Shown here one piece after another: positions 14,281 through 19,874 of a stretch of DNA of 28,880 nt. The stretch is taken from assembly GCA_028286505.1 (NCBI GenBank), contig JAQBRK010000021.1, positions 1-28,880 of the forward strand, written 5' to 3'. Numbering within the stretch: the first letter of the stretch is position 1; each line of letters starts with the position of its first letter. Origin of the DNA: Parcubacteria group bacterium (GTDB taxonomy: Bacteria; Patescibacteriota; Minisyncoccia; Phycocordibacterales; Phycocordibacteraceae). Under the pieces are notes generated by a model that saw nothing but the letters and a program-made list of their open reading frames with translations, did not search any database and was not told the origin of the DNA. A program made the translations under genes and the position numbers.

Positions 14281-15069
14281 ATGAATGAAAACGATCCGAT
14301 CATAACGACCCCTGACTCGAGTATTCTTCCGCCGGCCGGAAACCCGGCAGAGAAGCATCGTGAGATGGGAATGGTTCTCACGCGTGCCGTTGAGGAAGGG
14401 AAGACCGATGTCCCGGAGAATCCGGAGCCGCTCGTGTGCAAGCCGCAGCAAATAGAAAGCTGGCGCGTGTTCAAGATAATGAGCGAGTTCGTGGAGGGGT
14501 TCGAGGTGCTCCGGAAGTACGGGCTTGCTGCAACTTTCTTCGGTACGGCTCGAGAGAGCTTCGAGGGAAATTTCTATGACGATGCCACCGCGCTTGCTGG
14601 GAAGCTGGCCAAGGCCGGTTTCGCCATCATTACGGGCGGCAATAACGGTATTATGAAGGCGGCGAACAAGGGAGCCTTCGAAGCGGGCGGAGCTTCGGTC
14701 GGTCTCAACATCCACCTCGGAGAAAATCCATCCCTCAACCAATACCTGACCGACTCGGTAACCTTCGATCACTTCTTCGTTCGTAAGGTCATGCTCGCAT
14801 TCGCGTCAGAGGTCTACATCTATTTCCCGGGAGGATTCGGCACGCTCGACGAGTTCACAGAGATACTCACGCTCGTGCAGACGAAGAAGATTCGTAAGGT
14901 ACCCATCGTGCTCTATGGAAAGGAATACTGGGACCCACTCGTGGAGTTTTTCCAGCATAAGCTCTTCGAGGAGCATCATGCCGTTGATGAGAAGGACTTC
15001 GAACTTTTCCATGTCGTCGACACCGTAGACGAAGCGTTCGAATACATTCAGAAAAACGTTGTTTGCTGA
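14281..15069 (+). CDS. LOG family protein (TIGR00730-like phosphoribohydrolase)
   Basis: A 262-residue Rossmann-like protein from the ATG at 14281 (an in-frame TTG lies at 14248). It shows the family features: ATFFGTAR (84-91), GGNNGIMKAANKGA (119-132) and PGGFGTLDEFTE (183-194), where the conserved Arg and Glu form the active site for cleaving nucleoside 5'-monophosphates to base and ribose 5-phosphate. The first 55 residues are a family-atypical, mostly disordered extension. It begins 17 bases after the exonuclease gene and ends 6 bases before the glycosyltransferase, so the four genes from 13213 form one operon. Confidence 0.9.
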   Translation: MNENDPIITTPDSSILPPAGNPAEKHREMGMVLTRAVEEGKTDVPENPEPLVCKPQQIESWRVFKIMSEFVEGFEVLRKYGLAATFFGTARESFEGNFYDDATALAGKLAKAGFAIITGGNNGIMKAANKGAFEAGGASVGLNIHLGENPSLNQYLTDSVTFDHFFVRKVMLAFASEVYIYFPGGFGTLDEFTEILTLVQTKKIRKVPIVLYGKEYWDPLVEFFQHKLFEEHHAVDEKDFELFHVVDTVDEAFEYIQKNVVC

Positions 15070-15075
15070 TCTTCC

Positions 15076-15793
15076 ATGAAAGTAAGCGTTCTCATCATTG
15101 CTCACAACGAAGGACATCATATCGGGGAATGCATCGAGTCGTTACTTTTCCAAACACGAAAGCCAAACGAGATAATTCTCATCAATCATAATTCCAGCGA
15201 CGACACGGGAGCTGTCGCTCGCGGGTATCCGGTAAGGGTCATCGACTATGAGGGACCTCACGGGCCGGAACATGCTCGTATAAAAGGCTTTGAGGAGGTG
15301 AAAAGCGATATCATCCTCTGCATCGATGGCGATGCGATTGCGCACCGGAAGTGGATCGAGACCATGTCTGACATTCTCGCCGAACCGGGTGTCGTAATGG
15401 CCGGTTCCTGGATACGAATGAAGGGAAACTGGTTCCTCCACCTAGCTTCATGGCGGTGGTATCTCCTGACCGCTTTCCCGCATTTTTGCCGTCGATCTGA
15501 TGTGGGGAGCGAGTTTCGGGCTTCATGGTAGTAATGCGCGCTACGCATGCGAAGCTCTTCGGAAGGGCATTCAACTTTCCGAAAAGCTACGGCTCACGCG
15601 TATTCCGGACGACTACTGGCTCGCGCTCTTCATGGCGCAAAAAGGAGCACTCAAGATCACGAATAGAACGTGGGTAACGGCTCACGCGAAAGAGAAGGAT
15701 TTTCAGGAAGCCTGGGACCGCTCCATGCGTGCTAACAAGATACGCAGTCGTATACATACGTTTCTCCGTGTATCAGGACTTCCTTCCTTATAA
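15076..15793 (+). pseudogene. Family 2 glycosyltransferase broken by a one-base frameshift
   Basis: The first frame (15076-15531) begins KVSVLIIAHNEGHHIGECIESL and has the nucleotide-sugar-binding DGD at 84-86, the N-terminal GT-A fold of GT2 enzymes. It then loses homology-like character after FPHF. A second frame (15500-15793) starts in phase +1 and reads MWGASFGLHGS, as the acceptor half of the same enzyme would. Removing one T from the run of five at 15483-15487 joins them as FPHFAVDLMWGASFGL, giving 238 residues. This is either a sequencing or assembly error in a homopolymer, a recent mutation, or programmed slippage. The substrate is unknown. It is the last gene of the operon starting at 13213. 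Confidence 0.85.
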
Positions 15794-15812
15794 CAATGCC
15801 AAGAGTGAACGC

Positions 15813-15913
15813 TAGACTCAATTTAGAGAGGGAAATGAGTAGGGGAGTGAGAGACAGGGTCCGTAAGGGCCCTTCTCATTTCCAATCGGTTCCCTCTCCT
15901 ACCCTTTGAGTTT
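15813..15913 (+). ncRNA. Candidate structured RNA ending in a T-run
   Basis: Nested stems: ACTCAA (15813-15818) with TTGAGT (15903-15908); GAGAGGGAA (15823-15831) with TTCCCTCTC (15887-15895); ATGAG (15832-15836) with CTCAT (15872-15876); and GGGTCC (15854-15859), GTAA tetraloop, GGGCCC (15864-15869). Six Ts follow at 15908-15913. GGAAA can pair with either of two downstream segments. I see no convincing promoter and no match to SRP, 6S, tmRNA or RNase P signatures. Confidence 0.4.
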
Positions 15914-16249
15914 TTTGGGGAAGGGGTCAGAAAATAGTTATTTCGTACTTTCCTATGGAAAGTTTTCTGCAACTCGACTGACAGAAATGACGGGCAGGCA
16001 GAGAGGGAAGAGAAGACCCTAAAGTTTCACCGATTTGAAGGACTCCTTGTCCTAGGGCTTAAGATATAAACATTTCGCACAAAATATCATCTACCCTGTA
16101 CAACAAACCAATATAGTGTGCTGCTGTACAACGAAGATTCCTGATAAGTTCGTTCTGACGAGAAAGGAGTGGGGAAGTACATGTGGTGTAATGCGAATGA
16201 GCTATCCGTGAATGCTCATAATAGGGGATATACACAGGCCTCAGAGGCT

Positions 16250-16276
16250 TTGAAAAAAGCACCTCCTGTGTATAAT
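16250..16276 (+). promoter_or_regulatory. Promoter of the three-way-junction RNA
   Basis: TTGAAA (16250-16255), 15-base spacer, consensus TATAAT (16271-16276). A 7-base inverted repeat, ACACAGG (16232-16238) and CCTGTGT (16265-16271), surrounds the -35 box and could be an operator. Confidence 0.65.
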
Positions 16277-16282
16277 GGGGAA

Positions 16283-16374
16283 GTGTTTGGAGGGTTTCGA
16301 CCCTGTCACGGTTCCTAATGGTTAAACCGTAACCAAACACACTAAAGCACCCCAGCCGAAAGCTGGGGTCTTTT
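16283..16374 (+). ncRNA. Candidate small RNA: three-way junction with its own promoter and terminator
   Basis: The predicted transcript starts about 7 bases after TATAAT. P1 pairs GTGTTTGG (16283-16290) with CCAAACAC (16333-16340). P2 is AGGGT-TTCG-ACCCT (16291-16304), a perfect stem with a UUCG tetraloop. P3 pairs ACGGTT (16308-16313) with AACCGT (16325-16330). A terminator follows directly. About 92 bases in all, with no reading frame. The shape recalls a minimal tRNA-like fold, but the arms do not match tRNA, SRP RNA, 6S RNA or tmRNA. Confidence 0.6.
16349..16374 (+). terminator. Terminator of the small RNA, possibly shared with the 16378-16866 gene
   Basis: ACCCCAGC (16349-16356), loop CGAAA, GCTGGGGT (16362-16369), then CTTTTAG on the plus strand. 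On the minus strand the tail GCTTTAG is weaker, but it lies right behind the stop codon of the minus-strand gene. Confidence 0.85.
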
Positions 16375-16377
16375 AGT

Positions 16378-16866
16378 TTAATCTTCTTCCAAATCGCCCG
16401 CGTGAAGTTTGAGTTCCTTATTCCGCTTCCAAAAGGGGATGATGCTCCAAAAATATGGTTTTCCACCACCCACTTGTTTTACAATTATCTTAAGGCGTTT
16501 GAGTCCAAAGTCATCCTTAATGATGGCCACAAATCCATAATATTTAACGTCCTGAAGCATCAGTTCTTTTTTACCTTCCGCTTTCTGTTCTTCAAGACGT
16601 CTATCCTCACCATACTCCTGAAGGGTTTTGCTCTTCTCTAGAATTCGTTGGGCGAAACGAATATGCTTAAGTCGCATAAACTGATCGGCCCTGTCACGAG
16701 CCACCTTGTCCTTCTTAAACTTTATATGTGTGATTCCTTTCTTATTAAAGGCAACGGTGTCATTAAAATAAGGACATTCGACCTCATCGACAGATGCATA
16801 CCACTCCTCAGCTTCGAGCTTTACTTTCTCAAAATTCTTATCGACCTTTTCTTCATCGAGAGCCAT
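16378..16866 (-). CDS. Conserved-looking 162-residue protein, possible BECR-fold nuclease
   Basis: Hydrophilic and basic. The layout ECPYFNDTVAFNKKGITHIKF, then RDRADQFMRLKHIRFAQ, then KYYGFVAIIKD, then IIVKQVGGGKPYFWSIIPFW resembles small CPR proteins that I recall being linked to the phage Barnase-EndoU-ColicinE5/D-RelE (BECR) nuclease superfamily. The His of THIKF and the Arg-rich helix would be candidate active-site residues. This is a recollection of pattern, not a database match, so function is uncertain; a toxin-like RNase or a housekeeping role are both open. The adjacent gene is divergent from a shared palindromic -10 region. No antitoxin partner is obvious on the same strand. Confidence 0.6.
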   Translation of the reverse strand: MALDEEKVDKNFEKVKLEAEEWYASVDEVECPYFNDTVAFNKKGITHIKFKKDKVARDRADQFMRLKHIRFAQRILEKSKTLQEYGEDRRLEEQKAEGKKELMLQDVKYYGFVAIIKDDFGLKRLKIIVKQVGGGKPYFWSIIPFWKRNKELKLHAGDLEED

Positions 16867-16876
16867 AATTCAACCC

Positions 16877-16886
16877 ATGGTACCAT
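16877..16886. promoter_or_regulatory. Palindromic divergent -10 region
   Basis: The palindrome ATGGTACCAT supplies TACCAT on both strands: 6 bases before the plus-strand ATG at 16893 and 10 bases before the minus-strand ATG at 16866. -35 matches are poor on both sides. Confidence 0.35.
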
Positions 16887-16892
16887 TTTCAT

Positions 16893-17099
16893 ATGCAAGA
16901 ACTATCCGATGTTGTCACCGTTTTAAAGAATGAGAACCACTCCAAGAAGCTCTATATAACCCTTACGGATAAGGCAGGGGAGTCGTTTGAGGTGAAGATG
17001 GGTATGAAGGTGGCGAACCAGCTTATTAAGCAGCTCTTTCGGTTTGTGAGTCCCGAGTGGGGCGGGGAACGGGAGGGAGCAGGGAAGCGGAAGGATTAG
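16893..17099 (+). CDS. Unrecognised small protein, 68 residues
   Basis: The sequence MQELSDVVTVLKNENHSKKL, ITLTDKAGESFEVKMGMKVANQLIKQLFRF looks like a short beta-hairpin plus helix; the last 15 residues are Gly/Arg-rich. No signal or membrane segment. It has no Shine-Dalgarno sequence and a -10-like TACCAT 6 bases before the ATG. Its stop codon overlaps that of the convergent gene at 17096-17473 by a few bases. No family recognised. Confidence 0.5.
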   Translation: MQELSDVVTVLKNENHSKKLYITLTDKAGESFEVKMGMKVANQLIKQLFRFVSPEWGGEREGAGKRKD

Positions 17100-17473
17100 G
17101 GTTGCCAGTGTCCCACGAACATATCGAATGAAGCGGCGGGAGTCGTGCAGCCATAGGTGTGGTCGTTTCTCTGAGTAAACCCTTCTTGGCAGCCTCGTTT
17201 GATTGCAGGTAGGACCTTATCCCTATCGAAGACTGCGTAGTCGGGACGGCAAAAGTATCGCTCGTCATCTTTGAGGCCGATACAGTTACGTGTAGCGGCA
17301 TCCCCCTGAGGTCCTGCGGTGACCACCGGTTTGGGTATCTCTCCGCAGGTATGGGAAGAGACTTCGCAGATAATGATGAAGTCGTGCTTTTGAGCGTCGC
17401 TGTACGACCAGAACCCTCCGGCAAGAACGGTGCATACACAAAACACACCAACCAGAACCATGGGCGTGGACAT
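17096..17473 (-). CDS. Unrecognised membrane-anchored Cys-rich protein, 125 residues
   Basis: The ATG at 17473 (MSTPMVLVGVFCVCTVLAGGF) is preferred over an in-frame GTG at 17500. Residues 4-22 are hydrophobic, followed by an exported domain with Cys in ICEVSSHTCGE, RNCIG, YFCRP, RGCQEG and YGCTT, suggesting disulfides. In style, but not clearly in sequence, it resembles the paralogue pair at 11207-12157. There is no Shine-Dalgarno sequence. The start is directly preceded by one copy of a 10-base motif present three times in the leader, which suggests control of translation. Confidence 0.6.
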   Translation of the reverse strand: MSTPMVLVGVFCVCTVLAGGFWSYSDAQKHDFIIICEVSSHTCGEIPKPVVTAGPQGDAATRNCIGLKDDERYFCRPDYAVFDRDKVLPAIKRGCQEGFTQRNDHTYGCTTPAASFDMFVGHWQP

Positions 17474-17476
17474 GTT

Positions 17477-17569
17477 GTAAGAGGTTATTAACTGATACAC
17501 CGCCCCAGCGTACCTGGAAACCTCTTACAGAAACCAGGCCGTTTTGAGACGGTGTATCAGTAAGAGGTT
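17477..17569 (-). promoter_or_regulatory. Leader with alternating repeats able to form two exclusive hairpins
   Basis: Read on the minus strand: AACCTCTTAC (17569-17560), its complement GTAAGAGGTT (17528-17519), and AACCTCTTAC again (17486-17477), 3 bases from the ATG. Copy 2 can pair with copy 1 or copy 3, with loops of 31 and 32 bases. An 11-base stem CTGATACACCG (17492-17502) with CGGTGTATCAG (17550-17560) and an inner CCTGG/CCAGG stem form a third arrangement that exposes copy 2 in a loop. Confidence 0.6.
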
Positions 17570-17608
17570 TGGTATGGGGTGTGTATCTATACGATGCCAC
17601 GAAAAGGG

Positions 17609-17933
17609 CGGGGAAGAAAGCCGTCCCCGAGTGTTCTATAATGAATATGCCCCCTGGAACTCGAAAGGAGCTGGGGTGGCGTTATGAGTAACATACAGCT
17701 TATGCTGACCATGCTACTTATAGAAAAACTCAGTCCTCGTTTCTCGTAGACGCTGACAATGAGTGTCATTATCTCGGAATGAGCTCTGTTGACCCTAACT
17801 CGCGGACTTCATAACCGTCCCGAGACACTAGTCTTGTAATGAAGACCTGACTCGTGCGCAGTATCACCGCGGGGGTACATGCGACGAGGACTTTATGTTC
17901 TAAAGCCACCATTAACCTGGTGGCTTTAGTTTT
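17609..17933 (+). ncRNA. Candidate structured RNA of about 0.3 kb
   Basis: At least seven local hairpins in a row: CGGGGA/TCCCCG (17609-17629), CCCC/GGGG (17651-17676), GTTA/TAAC (17681-17692), CAGC/GCTG (17696-17707), TGACA/TGTCA (17754-17768), GTCTT/AAGAC (17831-17846), CTCGTGCGCA/TGCGACGAG (17851-17888), then a terminator. TATAAT at 17637-17642 is a possible -10 box but has no good -35. It lacks the invariant GAGGAAAGTCC of RNase P RNA and any tmRNA tag frame. Confidence 0.35.
17900..17933 (+). terminator. Terminator in the gene-free tract
   Basis: CTAAAGCCACC (17900-17910), 8-base loop, GGTGGCTTTAG (17919-17929), then TTTT. It is a perfect 11-base stem with no upstream protein gene, which implies a plus-strand noncoding transcript. 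Confidence 0.8.
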
Positions 17934-18118
17934 GGAGAAGATTTGGGGTGGGGGAGTCAACTCTTACATTGATTTCCAAGTCTCTCCCAACCTCTTCCCT
18001 AGTGCCCTTTCTGAGCCAATCAGGGAAGGGGTCACCTTTCTATTTTCGTACACACATTCTGACAAAGTTCGTGGTGGGTTCGTTTTATGAATGACAGATC
18101 AAGTATAAAAGTGGGGCA

Positions 18119-18171
18119 GTACTGTTAAGGCCTGCGGCTCAGTTAAGAGCTCCAAGCTTTAACAGTAAGAG
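18119..18171. repeat. Long stem-loop
   Basis: TACTGTTAAGGC (about 18119-18130) pairs with GCTTTAACAGTA (end near 18166) over 12 positions with one G-U pair; GGCTC and GAGCT form an inner stem. TATAAA at 18104-18109 lies just upstream as a possible -10 box. Confidence 0.6.
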
Positions 18172-18382
18172 TGCGCACAATATATCTTTTGCGAAATGGT
18201 TATATAACAAGCCGTGGATTGGGTCTCTTGGGCTTCCGGATAAATACGGTACTTCTCTACCCTGTCATAGGCTCTATACGCCTCTGTAAGGCTTTTGACC
18301 GAGTAGGTATTCCCTACGTATCATGTCGGTTGACGGCCTAGTACTAGAAAAAGGCCACTCCCCCGATTTGCCGAGATTTGGA

Positions 18383-18469
18383 CAGGGAAGCACTCCCCTG
18401 CTACTTCCCTGCCGACGCTCGCGCAGCCGAGATATGGCTTCGGTGGGCGGCGCTATAGCGGAGGGAAGT
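18383..18469. repeat. Competing inverted repeats next to the Gmad2 gene stop
   Basis: CTTCCCTG (18404-18411) can pair with CAGGGAAG upstream (18383-18390, 13-base loop), or as part of ACTTCCCTGCCG (18403-18414) with CGGAGGGAAGT downstream (18459-18469, one-base bulge). The GC-rich interior recalls the element at 12705-12861. Confidence 0.55.
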
Positions 18470-18470
18470 G

Positions 18471-18944
18471 CTAGAAGATTATGGGTACGACCACCTGCTT
18501 ATCATTGGCAGGATCGCCCGAAGGGTTGTCGTTCTTGAACACTACGGTACCTACGGAGCCCGCAGGCTGAGCCGTGTAAGAGATTGAGCCGGTGAACGGT
18601 ACGAAGTCGACGGTCATCCAGTCGCCCTGGGCTGCTCCCGTGCCTTGTCCGATGACGGTGCCCGCGGCATTACGAACGAGGATAGGAAAGCTCGCTTCGA
18701 AATACCAGCTGCCACGAGCGCGCCCGGAGACCGTAAGAGGCGAGGAAATGGCCTGGCCGGACGTCGGACTCACGACGACGATTTCATTCTGGTACGGAAC
18801 GGGCTGAGGGCTGGTTGTGGTCACGGGAGTCGAAGACGCCATCGAGGCAGGCAATGGTGCTGCCGCATTCATGCGGGTCCAGGCGAAGTATCCGCCACCG
18901 ATAAGGACGAGAACGACGAAGGCTATAAGAATTGGTTTATTCAT
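18471..18944 (-). CDS. Membrane-anchored protein with Gmad2 immunoglobulin-like domain
   Basis: A 157-residue protein. Residues 4-22 (PILIAFVVLVLIGGGYFAW) anchor it in the membrane; about 28-52 is a Thr/Pro/Ser linker; about 55-157 is the Gmad2 domain first described in spore-germination proteins, with IVVVSPTSGQAISSPLTVSG, ARGSWYFEASFPI, GDWMTVDFVPF and the NDNPSG motif near the end. These domains occur widely in CPR envelope proteins and probably bind protein or sugar partners outside the cell. No Shine-Dalgarno sequence is visible. The gene ends at the edge of the hairpin-rich tract. Confidence 0.88.
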   Translation of the reverse strand: MNKPILIAFVVLVLIGGGYFAWTRMNAAAPLPASMASSTPVTTTSPQPVPYQNEIVVVSPTSGQAISSPLTVSGRARGSWYFEASFPILVRNAAGTVIGQGTGAAQGDWMTVDFVPFTGSISYTAQPAGSVGTVVFKNDNPSGDPANDKQVVVPIIF

Positions 18945-19014
18945 AGGAAGTGAGACGGTTCTATGGGTAATTACTTACGGAGCTGTCTTCATGGTATCCC
19001 ATATTGACCTTCGG

Positions 19015-19020
19015 TATACT
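19015..19020 (+). promoter_or_regulatory. -10 element of the DUF3467-like gene
   Basis: TATACT, 7 bases before the ATG at 19028; no Shine-Dalgarno sequence. No good -35 at normal spacing. Confidence 0.45.
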
Positions 19021-19027
19021 GAAGCCT

Positions 19028-19276
19028 ATGAACATCGACTTTACGCAGCTTCCAAAATCCCTGTGCGACACCGTATCAATAAATTACACGCAGCATCATT
19101 TCCTCGTAGCTCTGGCCTCGGGCCAGAGCGTCGCAGCCTTCGCGCTACCACCGGAACTCCTTAAGGCCTTCGCCGACGGACTACCGGCAAAGATGGCAGA
19201 GTACGAAAGCAAGTTCGGTCCTATCAGTTCGGTAGGCGCGGAAGCAGGTATCCAGAGCCCGATTCAGATGGACTAA
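19028..19276 (+). CDS. DUF3467-like small protein, 82 residues
   Basis: The ATG at 19028 is chosen over one at 19004 because TATACT lies 7 bases upstream. The sequence SINYTQHHFLVALASG, then ALPPELLKAFADGLPAKMAEYESKFGPI follows the DUF3467 plan: a beta-hairpin followed by an amphipathic helix with the ending YE-x-KFG. Members are small cytoplasmic proteins of unknown role. The C-terminal 15 residues are probably disordered. It is a single gene between the Gmad2 gene (divergent) and a Shine-Dalgarno-led unit. Confidence 0.65.
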   Translation: MNIDFTQLPKSLCDTVSINYTQHHFLVALASGQSVAAFALPPELLKAFADGLPAKMAEYESKFGPISSVGAEAGIQSPIQMD

Positions 19277-19315
19277 AACAGGGGACTCGCTTCCCTATTC
19301 CACTTTCAAGCCGTG

Positions 19316-19324
19316 TGCTAGGGT
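19316..19324 (+). promoter_or_regulatory. Extended -10 promoter of the 19345-19830 gene
   Basis: TG, one base, TAGGGT (19319-19324). The predicted start near 19331 gives a leader of about 14 bases containing AAGGAGGT (19333-19340), a full Shine-Dalgarno match. Confidence 0.4.
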
Positions 19325-19344
19325 GTGCACGGAAGGAGGTCCCC

Positions 19345-19830
19345 ATGACCGACGTACTTGAAAGACTCGATCTCACGCCGTGCTTCGCACTCGTCGAAGG
19401 TTTGAACGCGACGCATGTCAAAAACGTTGCCGCAGTCGATCGAGCCAAAAAAATGCTTGCTCGACGTGAAGCGAAACTTTCGGAAGGCTCCAAAGCACTT
19501 CAATCGGCTCGCGATTTCATAAAGCAGCCGTTCATGACTGCGTGGGCAAACGCAGTCGCTCGTTACAACCTCTCGCCTTGTCTGTCGCTCTCGATCGAAC
19601 CCGACTACCCGCCTGTCTTCGGCTTTAATCGATCGAGAAAGAAGCTGGACGTCACGTGCCAGCTTCGCTACCCGAACGGACACGAGCCCGACGAAGATTT
19701 CGAAGGCACGGAGCGTGATCAGATCCAGGCGGCGTTCAAGCCCCTCTTCGAGGAAGAGCTGCGCAAGATAGGCTTATCGGACTTCATGCTCATACGTCTG
19801 AACGTTCCGAGCGAATACTTCTTGAAATAA
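19345..19830 (+). CDS. Unrecognised 161-residue protein
   Basis: The ATG at 19345 follows the near-perfect ribosome binding site AAGGAGGT by 4 bases; an in-frame GTG at 19315 is not preferred. Residues 25-70 are helical and basic (DRAKKMLARREAKLSEGSKAL). About 85-161 appears alpha/beta, with LSLSIEPDYPPVFGF, KKLDVTCQLRYP and FEEELRKIGLSDFMLIRLNV. There is no membrane segment. No family recognised. It has the same one-gene layout (promoter, Shine-Dalgarno, terminator) as the accessory units at 164-1230 and 10220-12157. Confidence 0.72.
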   Translation: MTDVLERLDLTPCFALVEGLNATHVKNVAAVDRAKKMLARREAKLSEGSKALQSARDFIKQPFMTAWANAVARYNLSPCLSLSIEPDYPPVFGFNRSRKKLDVTCQLRYPNGHEPDEDFEGTERDQIQAAFKPLFEEELRKIGLSDFMLIRLNVPSEYFLK

Positions 19831-19842
19831 CGAGTTCACCGC

Positions 19843-19874
19843 GCCACCCCGGTTTATAGGGTGGCTTTCTTTTA
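19843..19874 (+). terminator. Rho-independent terminator of the 19345-19830 gene
   Basis: GCCACCC (19843-19849), loop, GGGTGGC (19859-19865), then TTTCTTTTA. The tail runs into the stop codon of the convergent gene at 19872. Confidence 0.85.

Larger units (their letters stand above)
15794..16377. other. Gene-free tract of 0.58 kb rich in RNA-like structure
   Basis: No convincing protein gene; a 136-residue minus-strand frame (16059-16469) crosses a promoter, a structured RNA and a terminator and overlaps a better gene. The tract contains an ncRNA candidate at 15813-15913, a hairpin ACTTCCTATGGAAAGT-like stem near 15943-15960, a 9-base direct repeat CTGTACAAC (16096-16104 and 16124-16132), and the promoter-RNA-terminator unit at 16250-16374. 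Parts recur in inverted order in 18181-18411. Confidence 0.7.
17570..18470. other. Gene-free tract of about 0.9 kb rich in hairpins
   Basis: No frame longer than 78 codons and none with a credible start or protein-like composition. It contains a hairpin series ending in a terminator (17609-17933), a block shared in direct orientation with 15875-15945 (17972-18051), a long hairpin at 18119-18171, a block shared in inverted orientation with 15825-16090 (18181-18411), and alternative hairpins at 18383-18469. Confidence 0.75.

Noticed and set aside
15813..15913. SRP (4.5S) RNA, because of size and a CAGGGTCCGTAAGG segment
   Set aside because: The loop is GTAA, not GGAA/GGNA, and the conserved AGCAGCC asymmetric loop is absent.
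16096..16132. Direct repeat CTGTACAAC as a start of a CRISPR array
   Set aside because: Only two 9-base copies, no third repeat and no cas genes.
16281..16340. tRNA or tmRNA fragment, because of the TTTCGACCC segment and paired ends
   Set aside because: The hairpin has a 4-base UUCG loop, not a 7-base T-loop, arm order is wrong, and there is no anticodon arm or CCA end.
16059..16469. Minus-strand frame of 136 codons in the first gene-free tract
   Set aside because: It runs through the small RNA unit, its terminator and the end of the better-supported gene at 16378-16866, and has no ribosome binding site.
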